Shown in pieces: positions 11,343 to 21,517 of a DNA stretch of 64,000 bases. Each line of letters opens with the position of its first letter. Position 1 is the first letter of the stretch. A program made the position numbers and the translations under genes. The stretch spans positions 1-64,000 of the forward strand of contig NZ_FOKM01000005.1 of NCBI RefSeq assembly GCF_900111905.1. The letters run 5' to 3'. This DNA comes from Rhizobium sp. NFR07. Its GTDB lineage: Bacteria; Pseudomonadota; Alphaproteobacteria; Rhizobiales; Rhizobiaceae. The notes under the pieces are model-generated. The model was not told where the DNA came from, ran no database searches, and saw only the letters and a program-made list of their open reading frames with translations.

Positions 11343-11630
11343 TTATCGTTCACCAACTCTTCTTCTTTGCTGATAGGGGCCACGCGGCTCGCCGGTCAAA
11401 ACCGGAGCAAGACTTCGCGTGCTGCGCACAGGTCGACAAAGGCGGCCTGCCGCTTTCAAAGTCAAATTACCTGATTCACGCACCGGGATGTTCAACCTAG
11501 CCGGCTCTTCGAAAAGAGCAGAATTAAGGGTTGACCTTTAACCCGAACGAATCGTTGTTCATTCCCAGCCGCCCCGATGCGTAGCTGCAAGCTATCGCGA
11601 TTACTTAGGAATTCCAAGCCTTTTCTTTCG

Positions 11631-12500
11631 CTATGCAACATCGGACGGTGGCCTTGTGAAAATCAATACCCGATCATTATCACCGTAGTCACGCTGGGCC
11701 CGCACGAGTGCAAAACCAGCTGCTTCGAAGATCGCGATCACCGGGTCTTTCTGGTCGAAACCGATCTCCAGTCCCACATATCCATGAGGTTCGAGGAATT
11801 CGGCTGCATGACCAGCAATGGCAACATATGCCGTTAGTCCATCAGCCCCGCCATCCAGTGCCGCCGCAGGATCGAAATTGCGGACTTCGGGCTCCAAAGT
11901 GGGGATGACTTCTCTTCGTATATAGGGCGGATTTGACGCTATTATGTCAAAGCGCCCCTCAATCATGTCAAACCAGTGGCTTTGTACCGTCTCGAACCGG
12001 CTATCCAGCCCCAGTTCTCTCGCATTGGCGCGCGCCGTCTGTAATGCATCGCCGGAAATGTCGCTGCCAACCCCTGAGGCATTAGGCAGCGCATTCAATA
12101 ACGAAAGAACAATGGCACCGGTTCCAGTGCCGAGATCAAGAATCCTGATCCTGTCTTCTTTAAGCTGACGGGCGAATTCCAGAATAGTGTCGACCAATAC
12201 TTCCGTGTCTGGCCGTGGCTCCAGCGTTTCCTTCGAGAGCAGGAAATCGAGGCCGTGGAATTCTCTTGAACCTAATATGCGGTGCACCGGCTCCCGTTTC
12301 AAGCGCCGGGCAACCGCATCGTCGATTTTCTTTGTTTCGTCGGAGCCAAGCACCCTGTCGCCATTGACGAAGACATCCGTGCTGGAAAGCTTCAGAAGCC
12401 CGCCGATCAGAAGCCGTGCCTCGATCGCCGCATCCGGGAGGCCCGCATCCGCGAACCTGCTGCGCGCGGTCGCCACGGCTTCGGCCAGCGTCACCGTCAT
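11631..12500 (-). CDS. prmC: Release factor N5-glutamine methyltransferase PrmC (HemK)
   Basis: Methylates the Gln of the GGQ motif in peptide-chain release factors using S-adenosylmethionine. The 289-residue protein has the N-terminal helical PrmC domain, the SAM-binding motif [10 protein letters not shown] (about 121-130) and the catalytic NPPY near residue 190. Its ATG overlaps the prfA stop by four bases (ATGA), so enzyme and substrate are translationally coupled. Confidence 0.97.
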   Translation of the reverse strand: MTVTLAEAVATARSRFADAGLPDAAIEARLLIGGLLKLSSTDVFVNGDRVLGSDETKKIDDAVARRLKREPVHRILGSREFHGLDFLLSKETLEPRPDTEVLVDTILEFARQLKEDRIRILDLGTGTGAIVLSLLNALPNASGVGSDISGDALQTARANARELGLDSRFETVQSHWFDMIEGRFDIIASNPPYIRREVIPTLEPEVRNFDPAAALDGGADGLTAYVAIAGHAAEFLEPHGYVGLEIGFDQKDPVIAIFEAAGFALVRAQRDYGDNDRVLIFTRPPSDVA

Positions 12501-13579
12501 CCCTGGCTCTCGCCGAGCTGCGCCAGCTGCCCCGCCTGATAGTCGGAAATCAGCGCGTCGACCACTTCGTCGATCTCGCCCTCCATCATCCGGTCCAGCT
12601 TGTAGAGCGTCAGGTTGATGCGATGGTCCGTCACCCGGCCCTGTGGAAAATTGTAGGTGCGGATGCGCTCCGACCGGTCGCCCGATCCGACCTGGCTCTT
12701 GCGGTCCGCCGAACGCTCGCTGTCGGCCTTCTGCCGCTCCATGTCGTAGAGCCGCGAGCGCAGGACCTGCATCGCCTTGGCCCGGTTCTGGTGCTGCGAC
12801 TTCTCGGCGCTGACGACGATGATGCCGGTCGGCAGGTGAGTGATACGCACGGCCGAGTCGGTCGTGTTGACGTGCTGACCGCCGGCACCCGAGGCACGCA
12901 TCGTGTCGATACGAATGTCTTCGGGACGGATCTCGATATCGATCTCCTCGGCTTCCGGCATCACCGCCACGGTGGCGGCCGACGTGTGGATACGCCCCTG
13001 CGTCTCGGTATCGGGTACACGCTGCACCCGGTGCACACCGCTTTCGAACTTCAGCTTGGAAAACACACCACGACCGGTGACGTTGGCGATGATTTCCTTG
13101 TAGCCGCCCGCTTCGCCTTCGCTGGCGGAAAGCACTTCCACCTTCCAGCCGTGCTCGCTCGCATAGCGCTCGTACATGCGAAACAGGTCGCCCGCAAAGA
13201 GCGCGGCCTCGTTGCCGCCGGTGCCGGCGCGGATTTCCAGGATAGCACTCTTCTCGTCGGCCGCATCCTTCGGCAGGAGCAGGACCTGCATGTCCTTCTC
13301 CAGGGCCTCGATCCGCTCTTCCGCTTCCGGCAGCTCCATCTCGGCGAGCTCGCGCATCTCGCGGTCGGTACCCTTGTCGGACAGCATGGCCTTGAGGTCG
13401 GCGACTTCGGAAATCGTCTTCTGATATTCCCGGATCTTGCCGACCACCGGCTGCAGCTCGGAATATTCCGACGCCAGCTTCACATAGACGTCGGCGGCCG
13501 GGCCTTCCGACATGCGGGCCTCGATCTCGCCGAACCGGCGTTCCAGCTCGCGCATTTTATCGACAGGAAGCTTCGCCAC
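12497..13579 (-). CDS. prfA: Peptide chain release factor 1
   Basis: 360 residues, the usual RF1 length. It recognises UAA and UAG stop codons and triggers peptide release on the ribosome. The GGQ motif (GAGGQHVN) is near residue 233, in the standard context, and the codon-recognition domain precedes it. Organised as ptsP-prfA-prmC on the minus strand: 31 bases separate it from ptsP and four bases overlap prmC. Confidence 0.98.
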   Translation of the reverse strand: MAKLPVDKMRELERRFGEIEARMSEGPAADVYVKLASEYSELQPVVGKIREYQKTISEVADLKAMLSDKGTDREMRELAEMELPEAEERIEALEKDMQVLLLPKDAADEKSAILEIRAGTGGNEAALFAGDLFRMYERYASEHGWKVEVLSASEGEAGGYKEIIANVTGRGVFSKLKFESGVHRVQRVPDTETQGRIHTSAATVAVMPEAEEIDIEIRPEDIRIDTMRASGAGGQHVNTTDSAVRITHLPTGIIVVSAEKSQHQNRAKAMQVLRSRLYDMERQKADSERSADRKSQVGSGDRSERIRTYNFPQGRVTDHRINLTLYKLDRMMEGEIDEVVDALISDYQAGQLAQLGESQG

Positions 13580-13610
13580 CCAATCGCTCCATTTGTTCTT
13601 GTTTTAGAGG

Positions 13611-15881
13611 CTATAGAGGAATGTTGTTGGTTTCTGCAAACCGCATCAACAATTCGCGTATCGAGCCTGTGGACTTCGTGTCGTCGAGCGCGGCGTTCAG
13701 CTCCGATGCCAGCTGGTCGGCATCGAGCCCGAGCAGCATGGCCTTGACCGGACCGATCGACGTCGCCGCCATGGACACCGAGCGGAAGCCGACGCCGATC
13801 AGCGCCATGGCCGAAAGCGGCTTGCCGGCCATCTCGCCGCACAGCGTCACCGGCGTCCGGTTGCGCTCCCCGGCTCTGGCGATATCGCGCAGGATGCGCA
13901 GGAACGGCTTGCCCAGATTGTCGAACCGTTCGGACACCCGCGCATTGCCGCGATCGACCGCCATCGAGAACTGGAACAGGTCGTTGGAGCCCACCGAGAC
14001 GAAATCCACTTCCGCCATCAGCTCGTCCAGCTGCCACATCAGCGACGGCACCTCCAGCATGGCGCCGAACTGCAGCTTGCGCGGCAGCACATAGCCGAAT
14101 TTCGACAGATACTGCACCTCCTTCTGCAGCAGGTCACGCACCGCATGGATCTCGGAGACTTCCGTCACCATCGGCAGCATCATCCGCAGCTCGACGCCTG
14201 CCGCCGCCCTCAGAAGAGCACGCAACTGGGTCCGGAGCAGGCCCGGCCGGTCGAGCGACAGGCGGATCGCCCGCCAGCCGAGCGCCGGGTTTTCCTCTTC
14301 CTGCGCTCTGAAATAGGAGACCACCTTGTCGCCGCCGATATCGAGCGTGCGGAACGTCACCGGTTTCCCTTGAGCCTGCTTGATGACGTTGCGGTAGAAT
14401 GCCTCCTGCTCCTCGAGCTTCGGCATGGTCGAGGCGATCATGAACTGCAACTCGGTGCGGAACAGGCCGATGCCCTGCGCCCCGGATTCGGCAAGCTGCG
14501 GCAGATCAACGATCAGGCCGGCATTCATGTTGAGGCTGATCGCCTTGCCGTCCTTGGTCAAAGGCTCGACCGATTTCAGCGCCCGGAACTGCTCTTGCCG
14601 TTTGGCACGCAGGCGAACCTTTTCTTCATAGGCCTTCTGGATGTCGATCAGCGGCCGTACATGCACATGGCCGTCGTCACCGTCGATGATGATCGGGTCG
14701 TCGTTTTCCGCAAGCGCCACGAGGCCCGCCGCCTGGCCGACGACCGGAATGCCCATGGCACGCGCTACGATCACCACATGGCTGGTCACCGCACCATCTT
14801 CGAGCACGAGGCCGCGCAGGTTCTGGCGCGGATAGTCGAGAAGCTCCGCCGCCCCCATGGCGCGTGCCAAAATGATCGCGTCCGGCGGAAAATCATCCGC
14901 ACGACGGCCGGAAAAGCCGGTCAGCTGGCGCAGCAGACGGTTGGCCAGATCGTCGAAATCATGCATCCGCTCGCGCAGATAGGGATCGGTCAGGCGCATC
15001 ATGCGCGCCTTGGTGTCGCTCTGCACCTTCTCGACGGCGGCCTCGGCGGTCAATCCATTGTGGATCGCCTCCTCCATGCGGCGCACCCAGCCCTGGTCGT
15101 GGGCGAACATGCGGTAGGTCTCCAGCACCTCGCGATGCTCGCCCTCCTGCGCCACATCACGCCGCTGCAACATGTCGTCGATCGAGATCCTGAGCGAGCC
15201 GAGCGCTTCCGCCAGACGGCCGATTTCCTTGTCGGAATCCTCGTTCAGGAGGTTGGTGACGACGATGCGCGGCTCGTGCAGCACGACATGGCCGAGCCCG
15301 ATGCCTTCGTTATAGCCATGCGCCTCGATCGAGACGGCGCGCGTCAGGTCGAGTTCCAGTCCCGGTGCCGTGATCTTCTTGAGTTCGCCGGTGGCGATCA
15401 TCTCGGCGATCACCATCGCCGTTGTCTCGAGCGCCTCGACCTCGTCCTCGCGATAGTTGCGGCTCGCCTTGTTCTGCACGACGAGGACGCCGAGCGTGCG
15501 GCCGGCGCGCAGGATCGGCACGCCGAGGAAAGAATGATAGATTTCTTCGCCCGTCTCCGGCAGGTAGCGGAAGGCGGGATGTGACTGGGCGTCAGAGAGG
15601 TTGAGCGGCTGTGCCGATGCCGCGATCGTGCCGACGAGGCCCTGGCCCATCTTCAGCTGCGAGGTGTGGACGGCCTCCTTGTTGAGGCCTTCGGTGGCAT
15701 AGAGTTCCAGCACGCCGTCCGAACGCAGCACGTAGACGGAGCAGACCTCCGCCACCATGTTGCTCGCAATCTGTCTGACGATACGGTCGAGGCGTTCCTG
15801 CGGGTCCAGTGGCTCGGCCATCAGTTCGCGCAGACGCTTCAAAAGAACGCGCGGCCCAGCCGACAGGTCTCTCATCGGCAT
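13611..15881 (-). CDS. ptsP: Phosphoenolpyruvate-protein phosphotransferase PtsP (EI-Ntr)
   Basis: First enzyme of the nitrogen phosphotransferase chain: takes phosphate from phosphoenolpyruvate and passes it to NPr, then EIIA-Ntr. The 756-residue protein has an N-terminal GAF sensor domain (about 20-165), the EI helical domain, the swivelling domain with the phospho-accepting His near residue 367 (GAVTSHVVIVARAMGIP), and the C-terminal PEP-binding barrel with DLFQFSMAVDR. The GAF domain separates it from sugar-type EI and in relatives senses glutamine. It heads the prfA-prmC operon, 74 bases from lysC. Confidence 0.97.
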   Translation of the reverse strand: MPMRDLSAGPRVLLKRLRELMAEPLDPQERLDRIVRQIASNMVAEVCSVYVLRSDGVLELYATEGLNKEAVHTSQLKMGQGLVGTIAASAQPLNLSDAQSHPAFRYLPETGEEIYHSFLGVPILRAGRTLGVLVVQNKASRNYREDEVEALETTAMVIAEMIATGELKKITAPGLELDLTRAVSIEAHGYNEGIGLGHVVLHEPRIVVTNLLNEDSDKEIGRLAEALGSLRISIDDMLQRRDVAQEGEHREVLETYRMFAHDQGWVRRMEEAIHNGLTAEAAVEKVQSDTKARMMRLTDPYLRERMHDFDDLANRLLRQLTGFSGRRADDFPPDAIILARAMGAAELLDYPRQNLRGLVLEDGAVTSHVVIVARAMGIPVVGQAAGLVALAENDDPIIIDGDDGHVHVRPLIDIQKAYEEKVRLRAKRQEQFRALKSVEPLTKDGKAISLNMNAGLIVDLPQLAESGAQGIGLFRTELQFMIASTMPKLEEQEAFYRNVIKQAQGKPVTFRTLDIGGDKVVSYFRAQEEENPALGWRAIRLSLDRPGLLRTQLRALLRAAAGVELRMMLPMVTEVSEIHAVRDLLQKEVQYLSKFGYVLPRKLQFGAMLEVPSLMWQLDELMAEVDFVSVGSNDLFQFSMAVDRGNARVSERFDNLGKPFLRILRDIARAGERNRTPVTLCGEMAGKPLSAMALIGVGFRSVSMAATSIGPVKAMLLGLDADQLASELNAALDDTKSTGSIRELLMRFAETNNIPL

Positions 15882-15955
15882 AGTGCTCCCCTTACAGCCT
15901 CTCCATCGCCGCCCGGCGACGCGCCTGGCGGAGCATCATGCCGGAAGGGCTTCTA

Positions 15956-17230
15956 TCAGCTTTTATCGAGACCGTATGCGGAATGCAAAGTCCGAACTGC
16001 AAGTTCCGAATATGCACCGTCGATCAGGATCGAAATCTTGATTTCTGATGTCGTAATGGCCTTGATATTGATGCTTTTTGCGGCAAGTGCCTTGAAAGCG
16101 GTGGCCGCGACGCCGGCATGGCTGCGCATGCCGATGCCGATGACCGAAACCTTGGCCAGACCTGATTCGCTCTGCACGACGTCGAAGCCGATCGCCGGCT
16201 TGTTGTCTTCCAGAACTTTGATTGCCTTCTCGACGTCGCCCGAAGGCACGGTGAAGGTCATGTCGGTCTTCGAACCGTCCTCGGAAATATTCTGGACGAT
16301 CATGTCGACATTGATATGGGCGTCGGCCAGCGGGCCGAAGATTGCAGCCGAAACGCCAGGACGGTCGGCGACGCGACGCAGCGAGATCTGTGCCTCATCC
16401 TTGGCATAGGCGATGCCGGTAACGACTTCCTGTTCCACGATTTCTTCCTCTGCGCAAATCAACGTACCGGGTGGGTTCAAGAGGTCGCCCATGCCCGGTG
16501 CATCGGGATCCTCGAAACTGGAGCGAACGAAGGTGCGCACCTTGTGGACCATGGCGAGCTCGACGGAGCGGACCTGCAGGACCTTCGATCCGAGCGAGGC
16601 CATTTCCAGCATTTCCTCAAAGGACACCTTCTTCATGCGGCGCGCCTTGGGCACGATCCGCGGGTCCGTCGTGTAGACGCCGTCGACGTCGGTATAGATG
16701 TCGCAACGGTCCGCCTTGACGGCAGCGGCGATCGCGACCGCCGAGGTATCCGAACCACCACGGCCGAGCGTCGCGATACGGTTGTCCGGACCGAGACCCT
16801 GGAAGCCTGCGACGACGGCCACCTGGCCCTCGCCCATGCGCTTGACGATGTCGGAGCCGTCAATCTCAAGAATGCGCGCGGCGCCATGGGCGTTGTCGGT
16901 GCGGATCGGGATCTGCCAGCCCTGCCAGGACCGGGCATTGATGCCCATTGACTGCAGCGCGATCGCCAGGATGCCGGACGTTACCTGTTCTCCGGAGGCG
17001 ACGACGGCATCATATTCGCGCGCATCATAAAAGGGCGAATTGGCGCCGGCGACTTTCGGCATGTCCTGGACCCAGCCGACCAGCTCGTTGGTCTTGCCGG
17101 ACATGGCGGAAACGACGACGGCAACCTCGTGCCCGGCATCGACCTCGCGTTTGACATGGCGTGCAACGTTGTGAATGCGTTCAAGATTGGCGACGGAAGT
17201 GCCGCCGAACTTCATGACGATGCGAGCCAT
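15956..17230 (-). CDS. lysC: Aspartokinase
   Basis: Phosphorylates aspartate, the first step to lysine, threonine and methionine. The 424-residue protein begins MARIVMKFGGTS, the kinase signature, and has two C-terminal ACT regulatory domains (about 265-424). The kinase domain shows RGGSDTSAVA. The frame is open a further 32 codons, but the ATG at 17230 gives the family N-terminus. The product belongs to the lysine-sensitive class by layout. lysA lies at 50.6 kb in this window, far away. Confidence 0.97.
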   Translation of the reverse strand: MARIVMKFGGTSVANLERIHNVARHVKREVDAGHEVAVVVSAMSGKTNELVGWVQDMPKVAGANSPFYDAREYDAVVASGEQVTSGILAIALQSMGINARSWQGWQIPIRTDNAHGAARILEIDGSDIVKRMGEGQVAVVAGFQGLGPDNRIATLGRGGSDTSAVAIAAAVKADRCDIYTDVDGVYTTDPRIVPKARRMKKVSFEEMLEMASLGSKVLQVRSVELAMVHKVRTFVRSSFEDPDAPGMGDLLNPPGTLICAEEEIVEQEVVTGIAYAKDEAQISLRRVADRPGVSAAIFGPLADAHINVDMIVQNISEDGSKTDMTFTVPSGDVEKAIKVLEDNKPAIGFDVVQSESGLAKVSVIGIGMRSHAGVAATAFKALAAKSINIKAITTSEIKISILIDGAYSELAVRTLHSAYGLDKS

Positions 17231-17400
17231 ACGACTAAAACCACCAACTCGCTCACGGCCTGGCCGGAGCGCCAATTTCCACACACAAAAAGCCGCCCTG
17301 AAAAATCGGATGACAGAGGCCAGCATCGAGTTGGCGTCTCATATCGAAAAGGGGCGAGGCGTGCAATGGCCGGAATCTGGCTGAGCGGTACGCCTGTCAT

Positions 17401-17427
17401 AAAAGAAAAGGGCCGCGCCGCGACCCT
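17401..17427 (-). terminator. Terminator after the SH3b protein gene
   Basis: On the minus strand GGGTCG/CGGCCC (one T-G wobble) with loop CGGCG, then TTTTCTTTT. It lies 32 bases after the stop codon and insulates lysC from readthrough. Confidence 0.7.
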
Positions 17428-17458
17428 ACTCGTTTTCCGGTTTCGGTCATTCGACCGA

Positions 17459-18325
17459 TCAGTGATCCCAGACGGAACGCTTCTCGTCGGGAACGATCAC
17501 GCGGCCATCGCCCCGCGCCCGTTCCGAACTCGGCGCATCCCGGCGCTCGGGACGAGGCCGTTCGTCACGATTACGTTCCGCGCGAGGCCGTTCCTCACGC
17601 GGGCGCTCGGCACGCGGCGGGTCACGGCGGTCGTTGCGGTCGCGGTCGAAGCCGGGAGGCGGCGGCGGGCGACGGCCCTCGTCGCGGTCACGGTCGCGGT
17701 TCCTGTCCCTATCCGAGCGGTCCCGGTCCCGATCTCTGTCCCTGTCGCGATCACGGTCCCAGCGATTACGATCCCTGTCGCGATCCCAACGGTCCCGATC
17801 ACGGTCGCGGTCACGATCCCACCTGTCGCGGTCACGGTCTCGATCCCAGCCGGGCGGTGGCGGACGGCGGCCATCGTCCCAGCGCGGCGGGGGCGGCGGC
17901 GGAAGACGGTCTGCCCGCCAGTTATAGTCCCGCCAGCGATCGCGCTCGCGGTAGAAATTGCGGTCGCGGTAATAGCGGCCCCAATAGTTGTCGACCTCGA
18001 ACGTCACCGACGGAATGCCGAGACCCTGGTAATAGTCCGGCGCGACATAGACGCGATTGGAGCGATAGGATGCCTGGACGTAATTGCCGGACACCCATCC
18101 GCGACCGTTATAGAACGACACGTCGCACCAGTTGACGGCACTCATGCAGCCGTTGATCGTCACCGGGGATCCGGCGGGGATGATCGTCACGGCCGGATAG
18201 GCGGTGCTCGGTCCCGACCGCATATTGACATTGGCGGTGGCATAGCCGCGAACCGCCGCATCGGCGATCGATGGCGCCACCAGAAGCGCGCAGAAGGCTG
18301 CAGCGCTCATCAAGAACTTCTTCAA
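17459..18325 (-). CDS. Exported SH3b-domain protein with long Asp-Arg repeat tail
   Basis: 288 residues. A clear signal peptide (about 1-23, ending ADA) directs export. A bacterial SH3 domain follows (about 25-80, with NMRSGPSTAYPAV and GWVSGNYV), a fold that usually binds cell-wall peptides. After a Tyr/Arg/Asp segment comes a tail (about 140-225) of nearly alternating Asp and Arg with Trp and Pro-rich interruptions, then an Arg/Glu/Pro-rich end. SH3b proteins with arginine-rich tails occur in rhizobia, function unknown. It is probably an envelope protein; the charged tail may be disordered or bind polyanions, which is inference. GGAGGA precedes the ATG. Confidence 0.85.
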   Translation of the reverse strand: MKKFLMSAAAFCALLVAPSIADAAVRGYATANVNMRSGPSTAYPAVTIIPAGSPVTINGCMSAVNWCDVSFYNGRGWVSGNYVQASYRSNRVYVAPDYYQGLGIPSVTFEVDNYWGRYYRDRNFYRERDRWRDYNWRADRLPPPPPPRWDDGRRPPPPGWDRDRDRDRWDRDRDRDRDRWDRDRDRNRWDRDRDRDRDRDRDRSDRDRNRDRDRDEGRRPPPPPGFDRDRNDRRDPPRAERPREERPRAERNRDERPRPERRDAPSSERARGDGRVIVPDEKRSVWDH

Positions 18326-18350
18326 CGGGTTTCCTCCTGATCACCTTTTC

Positions 18351-18371
18351 GGAGCGAATATTTTTCGCTCC
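18351..18371 (-). promoter_or_regulatory. Perfect inverted repeat in the 5' region of the SH3b gene
   Basis: GGAGCGAA and TTCGCTCC separated by five bases, 26 bases upstream of the SH3b start codon. It could be an operator or a leader hairpin near the ribosome-binding site. No T-run follows on the minus strand, so it is not a usual terminator for that direction. Confidence 0.5.
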
Positions 18372-18592
18372 ATGTTTTTATCGCCTAAATGTCGATTGAC
18401 CCCGATTGTTCCAGTTGCGCCCTGAATGGCTCGTGAACGAGTTAGTAGGGCATAGTTCATCCCATGTGCGGGTTGTCAGCTCGTACTCGCACAGGATCAC
18501 TTTGATCTGCCTCTCATCCTGCGTCGGCGCGGCGCACTTGACTTCTCCCGCCCAACGTCCGACTTCAGGATCGAACACGAAGGATGACGAAA

Positions 18593-19339
18593 ATGACGGA
18601 AGCGGCGCCGACGACGGTCGACAAGGACCAGGTCGAAATGTTCTCGAAGATGGCCGCCGAATGGTGGAGCCCGACCGGGAAATTCCGCCCGCTTCACAAG
18701 TTCAATCCTGTTCGTCTTGAATATATCCGCAACCGCATCTGCCAGCATTTCGGCCGTGATCCGAAGGCGCACCAGCCGCTTGCCGGCCTGCGCATCCTCG
18801 ATATCGGCTGCGGCGGCGGCCTGCTGTCGGAGCCGATCGCCCGCATGGGCGCCGAAGTAGTCGGCGCCGATCCGTCGGAAAAGAACATCGGTGTCGCGTC
18901 AACCCATGCGAAGGAGACCGGCGTTGCGGTCGATTATCGCGCGGTCACGGCGGAAGACCTGGCTGCGGCCGGAGAGAGCTTCGACATCGTGCTCAACATG
19001 GAGGTCGTCGAGCATGTCGCCGACGTCAACCTGTTCCTGGAGACTTGCGCCGGCATGGTCCGTCCCGGTGGCCTGATGTTCGTCGCCACCATCAACCGCA
19101 CCCTGAAAGCCCGCGCATTGGCGATCTTCGCCGCCGAGAACGTCCTGCGCTGGCTGCCGCGCGGCACCCATCAATACGAAAAGCTCGTCCGCCCTGAAGA
19201 GATCGAGCGCCCGCTAGAAGCGTCGGGCCTGCACATCATCCACCGCACCGGCGTCTTCTTCAATCCGCTCCAGGATCGCTGGAACCTGTCGCCCGACATG
19301 GATGTCAACTACATGCTGCTGGCCAAGCGGGAAACGTGA
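18593..19339 (+). CDS. ubiG: Ubiquinone biosynthesis O-methyltransferase UbiG
   Basis: SAM-dependent enzyme that methylates two hydroxyl groups during ubiquinone synthesis. 248 residues with the Rossmann motif [10 protein letters not shown] (about 66-75), the UbiG-typical [16 protein letters not shown] near the N-terminus and the C-terminal DVNYMLLA. I chose the ATG at 18593, since AAGG lies nine bases upstream; an ATG at 18584 has none. The stop is directly adjacent to the stop of the convergent DUF3291 gene. Confidence 0.95.
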   Translation: MTEAAPTTVDKDQVEMFSKMAAEWWSPTGKFRPLHKFNPVRLEYIRNRICQHFGRDPKAHQPLAGLRILDIGCGGGLLSEPIARMGAEVVGADPSEKNIGVASTHAKETGVAVDYRAVTAEDLAAAGESFDIVLNMEVVEHVADVNLFLETCAGMVRPGGLMFVATINRTLKARALAIFAAENVLRWLPRGTHQYEKLVRPEEIERPLEASGLHIIHRTGVFFNPLQDRWNLSPDMDVNYMLLAKRET

Positions 19340-19915
19340 TCATCCGCCGATAGACAGCACATGGGCGAGAATATCCTCGTGTCTTTCCGCATTGAGCGCG
19401 GCGAGGTCGCGCACGCGGGGCCGGTCGATCGATATCCGTTCGCCGTTCGGCCCATAGGGCTCTTTGAAATGGAAGGCTGACGGACCCGGCCCATGGTCGT
19501 GAAGACGCTCGAACCGCTCCACGGCTTCAGCCCAGTCGGGACGCGTGTCCGTCCACCAGAGCACGAGCGCCGGCCAACGCCGTTCTACCTGCCAGTTGCG
19601 GGCATGTTTCAGCGCATCGGCATGCACGCCGGAATAGGAAAACGCCATCAGGCTTTCGAGATCGGCCCAGAGCGAAAGAGACGACGGCGCCCAGTCGAAA
19701 CCGCTGCCTTCGATGAAGCGCGGAAAGACCTGCTCTCCCCAGCTTTCCGCCCCCGGTTCTTCACCATAGCCCGCGCGGCCGAGGAAACCTTCAGCGCGTT
19801 CGGCGGCGGCGAAATTCGCTGGCTCCCGAAGCCGAAAGCCCTCGACGGCATCACTCTCGTAAGGGGCAACGAACAGGCCGAAATTGTAGATCGCCAGTTT
19901 CGCCGCCTCCACCAT
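19340..19915 (-). CDS. DUF3291 domain protein
   Basis: 191 residues with the DUF3291 features: the start KLAIYNFGLFVAP, a central FIEGSGFDWAP and LMAFSYSG, and the later PALVLWW. The predicted fold is a dimeric alpha-beta barrel like antibiotic-biosynthesis monooxygenases, but no reaction is established. Last gene of a minus-strand group comF-grxC-nitrilase-DUF1178-DUF3291; only one base separates it from DUF1178. Confidence 0.85.
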   Translation of the reverse strand: MVEAAKLAIYNFGLFVAPYESDAVEGFRLREPANFAAAERAEGFLGRAGYGEEPGAESWGEQVFPRFIEGSGFDWAPSSLSLWADLESLMAFSYSGVHADALKHARNWQVERRWPALVLWWTDTRPDWAEAVERFERLHDHGPGPSAFHFKEPYGPNGERISIDRPRVRDLAALNAERHEDILAHVLSIGG

Positions 19916-19916
19916 G

Positions 19917-20345
19917 CTAGTTGGTGTCGTCGCGCAGGTTTGGCAGAGGCGCGATGTCTATGCCCTCGTCGAGCAGTTCATGCACGTCGTCGAGGCTCGC
20001 CTGGCCGATGATCCCGCGGGCATCCGCCTCGCCATAATGGATCTTGCGCGCTTCTTCGGGGAATTTCTCGCCGACATCCTCGGAATTGGCGCGAATGTTG
20101 GCGACCGCCTCACGCAGCTTCGCCATAGCCTCCTGGCGCACGATATCCATCGCCATCTGCCGCTTGGCTTCCTGCTTGCGAGCAGTGGAGACCGACGGCG
20201 CCATCAGCGACTTGGAGATCGAGCCGGAATTGCAGACGGGACAGGTGAGGAACCCGCTTGCGACCTGACGGTCGAAATCCGCACTTTCGGAAAACCAGCC
20301 TTCGAATGTGTGAGCGTTGTCGCAGCACAGGGAATACTTGATCAC
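19917..20345 (-). CDS. DUF1178 family protein
   Basis: 142 residues starting at a GTG whose last bases overlap the stop of the upstream nitrilase gene (GTGA). The N-terminus has a rubredoxin/zinc-ribbon-like pair CCD and CPVC (about 7-35), then a helical region. Function is unknown; the domain is conserved across Alpha- and Betaproteobacteria. The overlap indicates translational coupling to the nitrilase. Confidence 0.9.
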   Translation of the reverse strand: MIKYSLCCDNAHTFEGWFSESADFDRQVASGFLTCPVCNSGSISKSLMAPSVSTARKQEAKRQMAMDIVRQEAMAKLREAVANIRANSEDVGEKFPEEARKIHYGEADARGIIGQASLDDVHELLDEGIDIAPLPNLRDDTN

Positions 20346-21199
20346 GCGGCAACTCCTCCGGCCTTTTGGCCAGGCACGTCTTCCAGCACGAACTCGCGTG
20401 CATTCTTGAGATTGGGAACCTTGCGCCGGGCGGCCGGCACGGCGTCGAGATCGATATCTGCGATGAGGACTTCTTCACCCGCGTCGCCGGCTCTGGCGAG
20501 GATCTTGCCCCACGGATCGATGATCATCGAATTGCCGTATGTCTCGCGGCCATCCTCGTGCAGCCCGGCCTGGGCGGCAGCGATTAAGAAGGCGCCGTTT
20601 TCGATCGCCCTAGCTCTCAGCAGGATCTCCCAATGGGCCTCACCCGTCTGGCGGGTAAAGGCGGCGGGAACCGTCAGAATTTCGGCACCAGCAACGGCTT
20701 CGCTGCGAAACAGCTGCGGAAAGCGAACATCATAACAGATCGCCATGCCGACCCGACCGAAGCCGAGATCAGCGACTTTGGCGGTATCGCCCGGCTCATA
20801 GGCCGAGCTTTCCCGCCAGCTCTCGCCATTGTCGAGATCGACGTCGAACATATGGATCTTGTCGTAGGTGCATACCTGGCTGCCATCCGGCGCGAAGATG
20901 AAGGCCCGGTTTGCGATCTTGCCGTCATCGCGGGCAATCGCCGTCGAGCCGACATGCAGGGTGATGCCGAGTTCCTTAGCCAGCCTGCGGGCGGTCGTCA
21001 CGATGACGTCATCCGCCTCGCCGCGCAGAACCTCGCGGGCCGCCTTGCGGTCGCGCTGCAGCATGCCGGTCATCTCGGGCGTCTGCACATAGACCGCACC
21101 ACGCGAGGCAGCATCCCGCACCAGCCGCGCCATATAGGCAGCGTTCTTCTCGGGGTTTACCCCGGAGCACATCTGAACTGCAGCGACCCTGATCGTCAT
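20342..21199 (-). CDS. Carbon-nitrogen hydrolase (Nit/omega-amidase-like)
   Basis: 285 residues of the nitrilase superfamily with the catalytic Glu (QTPEMTG), Lys (YDKIHMFD) and Cys (AICYDVRFP) in order. It is most like Nit1/YafV-type amidases, which remove deaminated glutathione or alpha-ketoglutaramate; the linkage to glutaredoxin fits a glutathione-repair role, which is inference. AAGGA precedes the ATG by seven bases. It begins 10 bases after grxC and overlaps DUF1178. Confidence 0.93.
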   Translation of the reverse strand: MTIRVAAVQMCSGVNPEKNAAYMARLVRDAASRGAVYVQTPEMTGMLQRDRKAAREVLRGEADDVIVTTARRLAKELGITLHVGSTAIARDDGKIANRAFIFAPDGSQVCTYDKIHMFDVDLDNGESWRESSAYEPGDTAKVADLGFGRVGMAICYDVRFPQLFRSEAVAGAEILTVPAAFTRQTGEAHWEILLRARAIENGAFLIAAAQAGLHEDGRETYGNSMIIDPWGKILARAGDAGEEVLIADIDLDAVPAARRKVPNLKNAREFVLEDVPGQKAGGVAA

Positions 21200-21209
21200 T
21201 CCGATATCC

Positions 21210-21467
21210 TTACTGCGCCAGCATCGCGTCCAGCTTGCCCTGGCGCTCCAGTGCATGGAGATCGTCGCAACCGCCAACATGCTGGCCGTTGATGAAGATC
21301 TGCGGGAATGTCGAATGGCCGTTGGCCTTGGCGATCATTTCCTCACGCAACTCGCGGGAATAGGTCACGTCATGCTCGACATAGTCGACGCCCTTGGAAG
21401 TCAGTAGCGCCTTGGCGCGCGAACAGTAACCGCAATACTCGCGGGTATAGATTGTAACGTCTGTCAT
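21210..21467 (-). CDS. grxC: Glutaredoxin 3
   Basis: 85-residue thiol-disulfide oxidoreductase reduced by glutathione. The dithiol active site CGYC is near residue 11, and the TFPQIFINGQHVGGCDD motif is typical of GrxC. GGAG lies six bases before the ATG at 21467, which fixes the start although the frame is open upstream. Confidence 0.97.
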   Translation of the reverse strand: MTDVTIYTREYCGYCSRAKALLTSKGVDYVEHDVTYSRELREEMIAKANGHSTFPQIFINGQHVGGCDDLHALERQGKLDAMLAQ

Positions 21468-21517
21468 GGTAATCTCCGGGCGCCGAAAGAAGGGCAGCGC
21501 CGTCTGTTGTCTATCCG

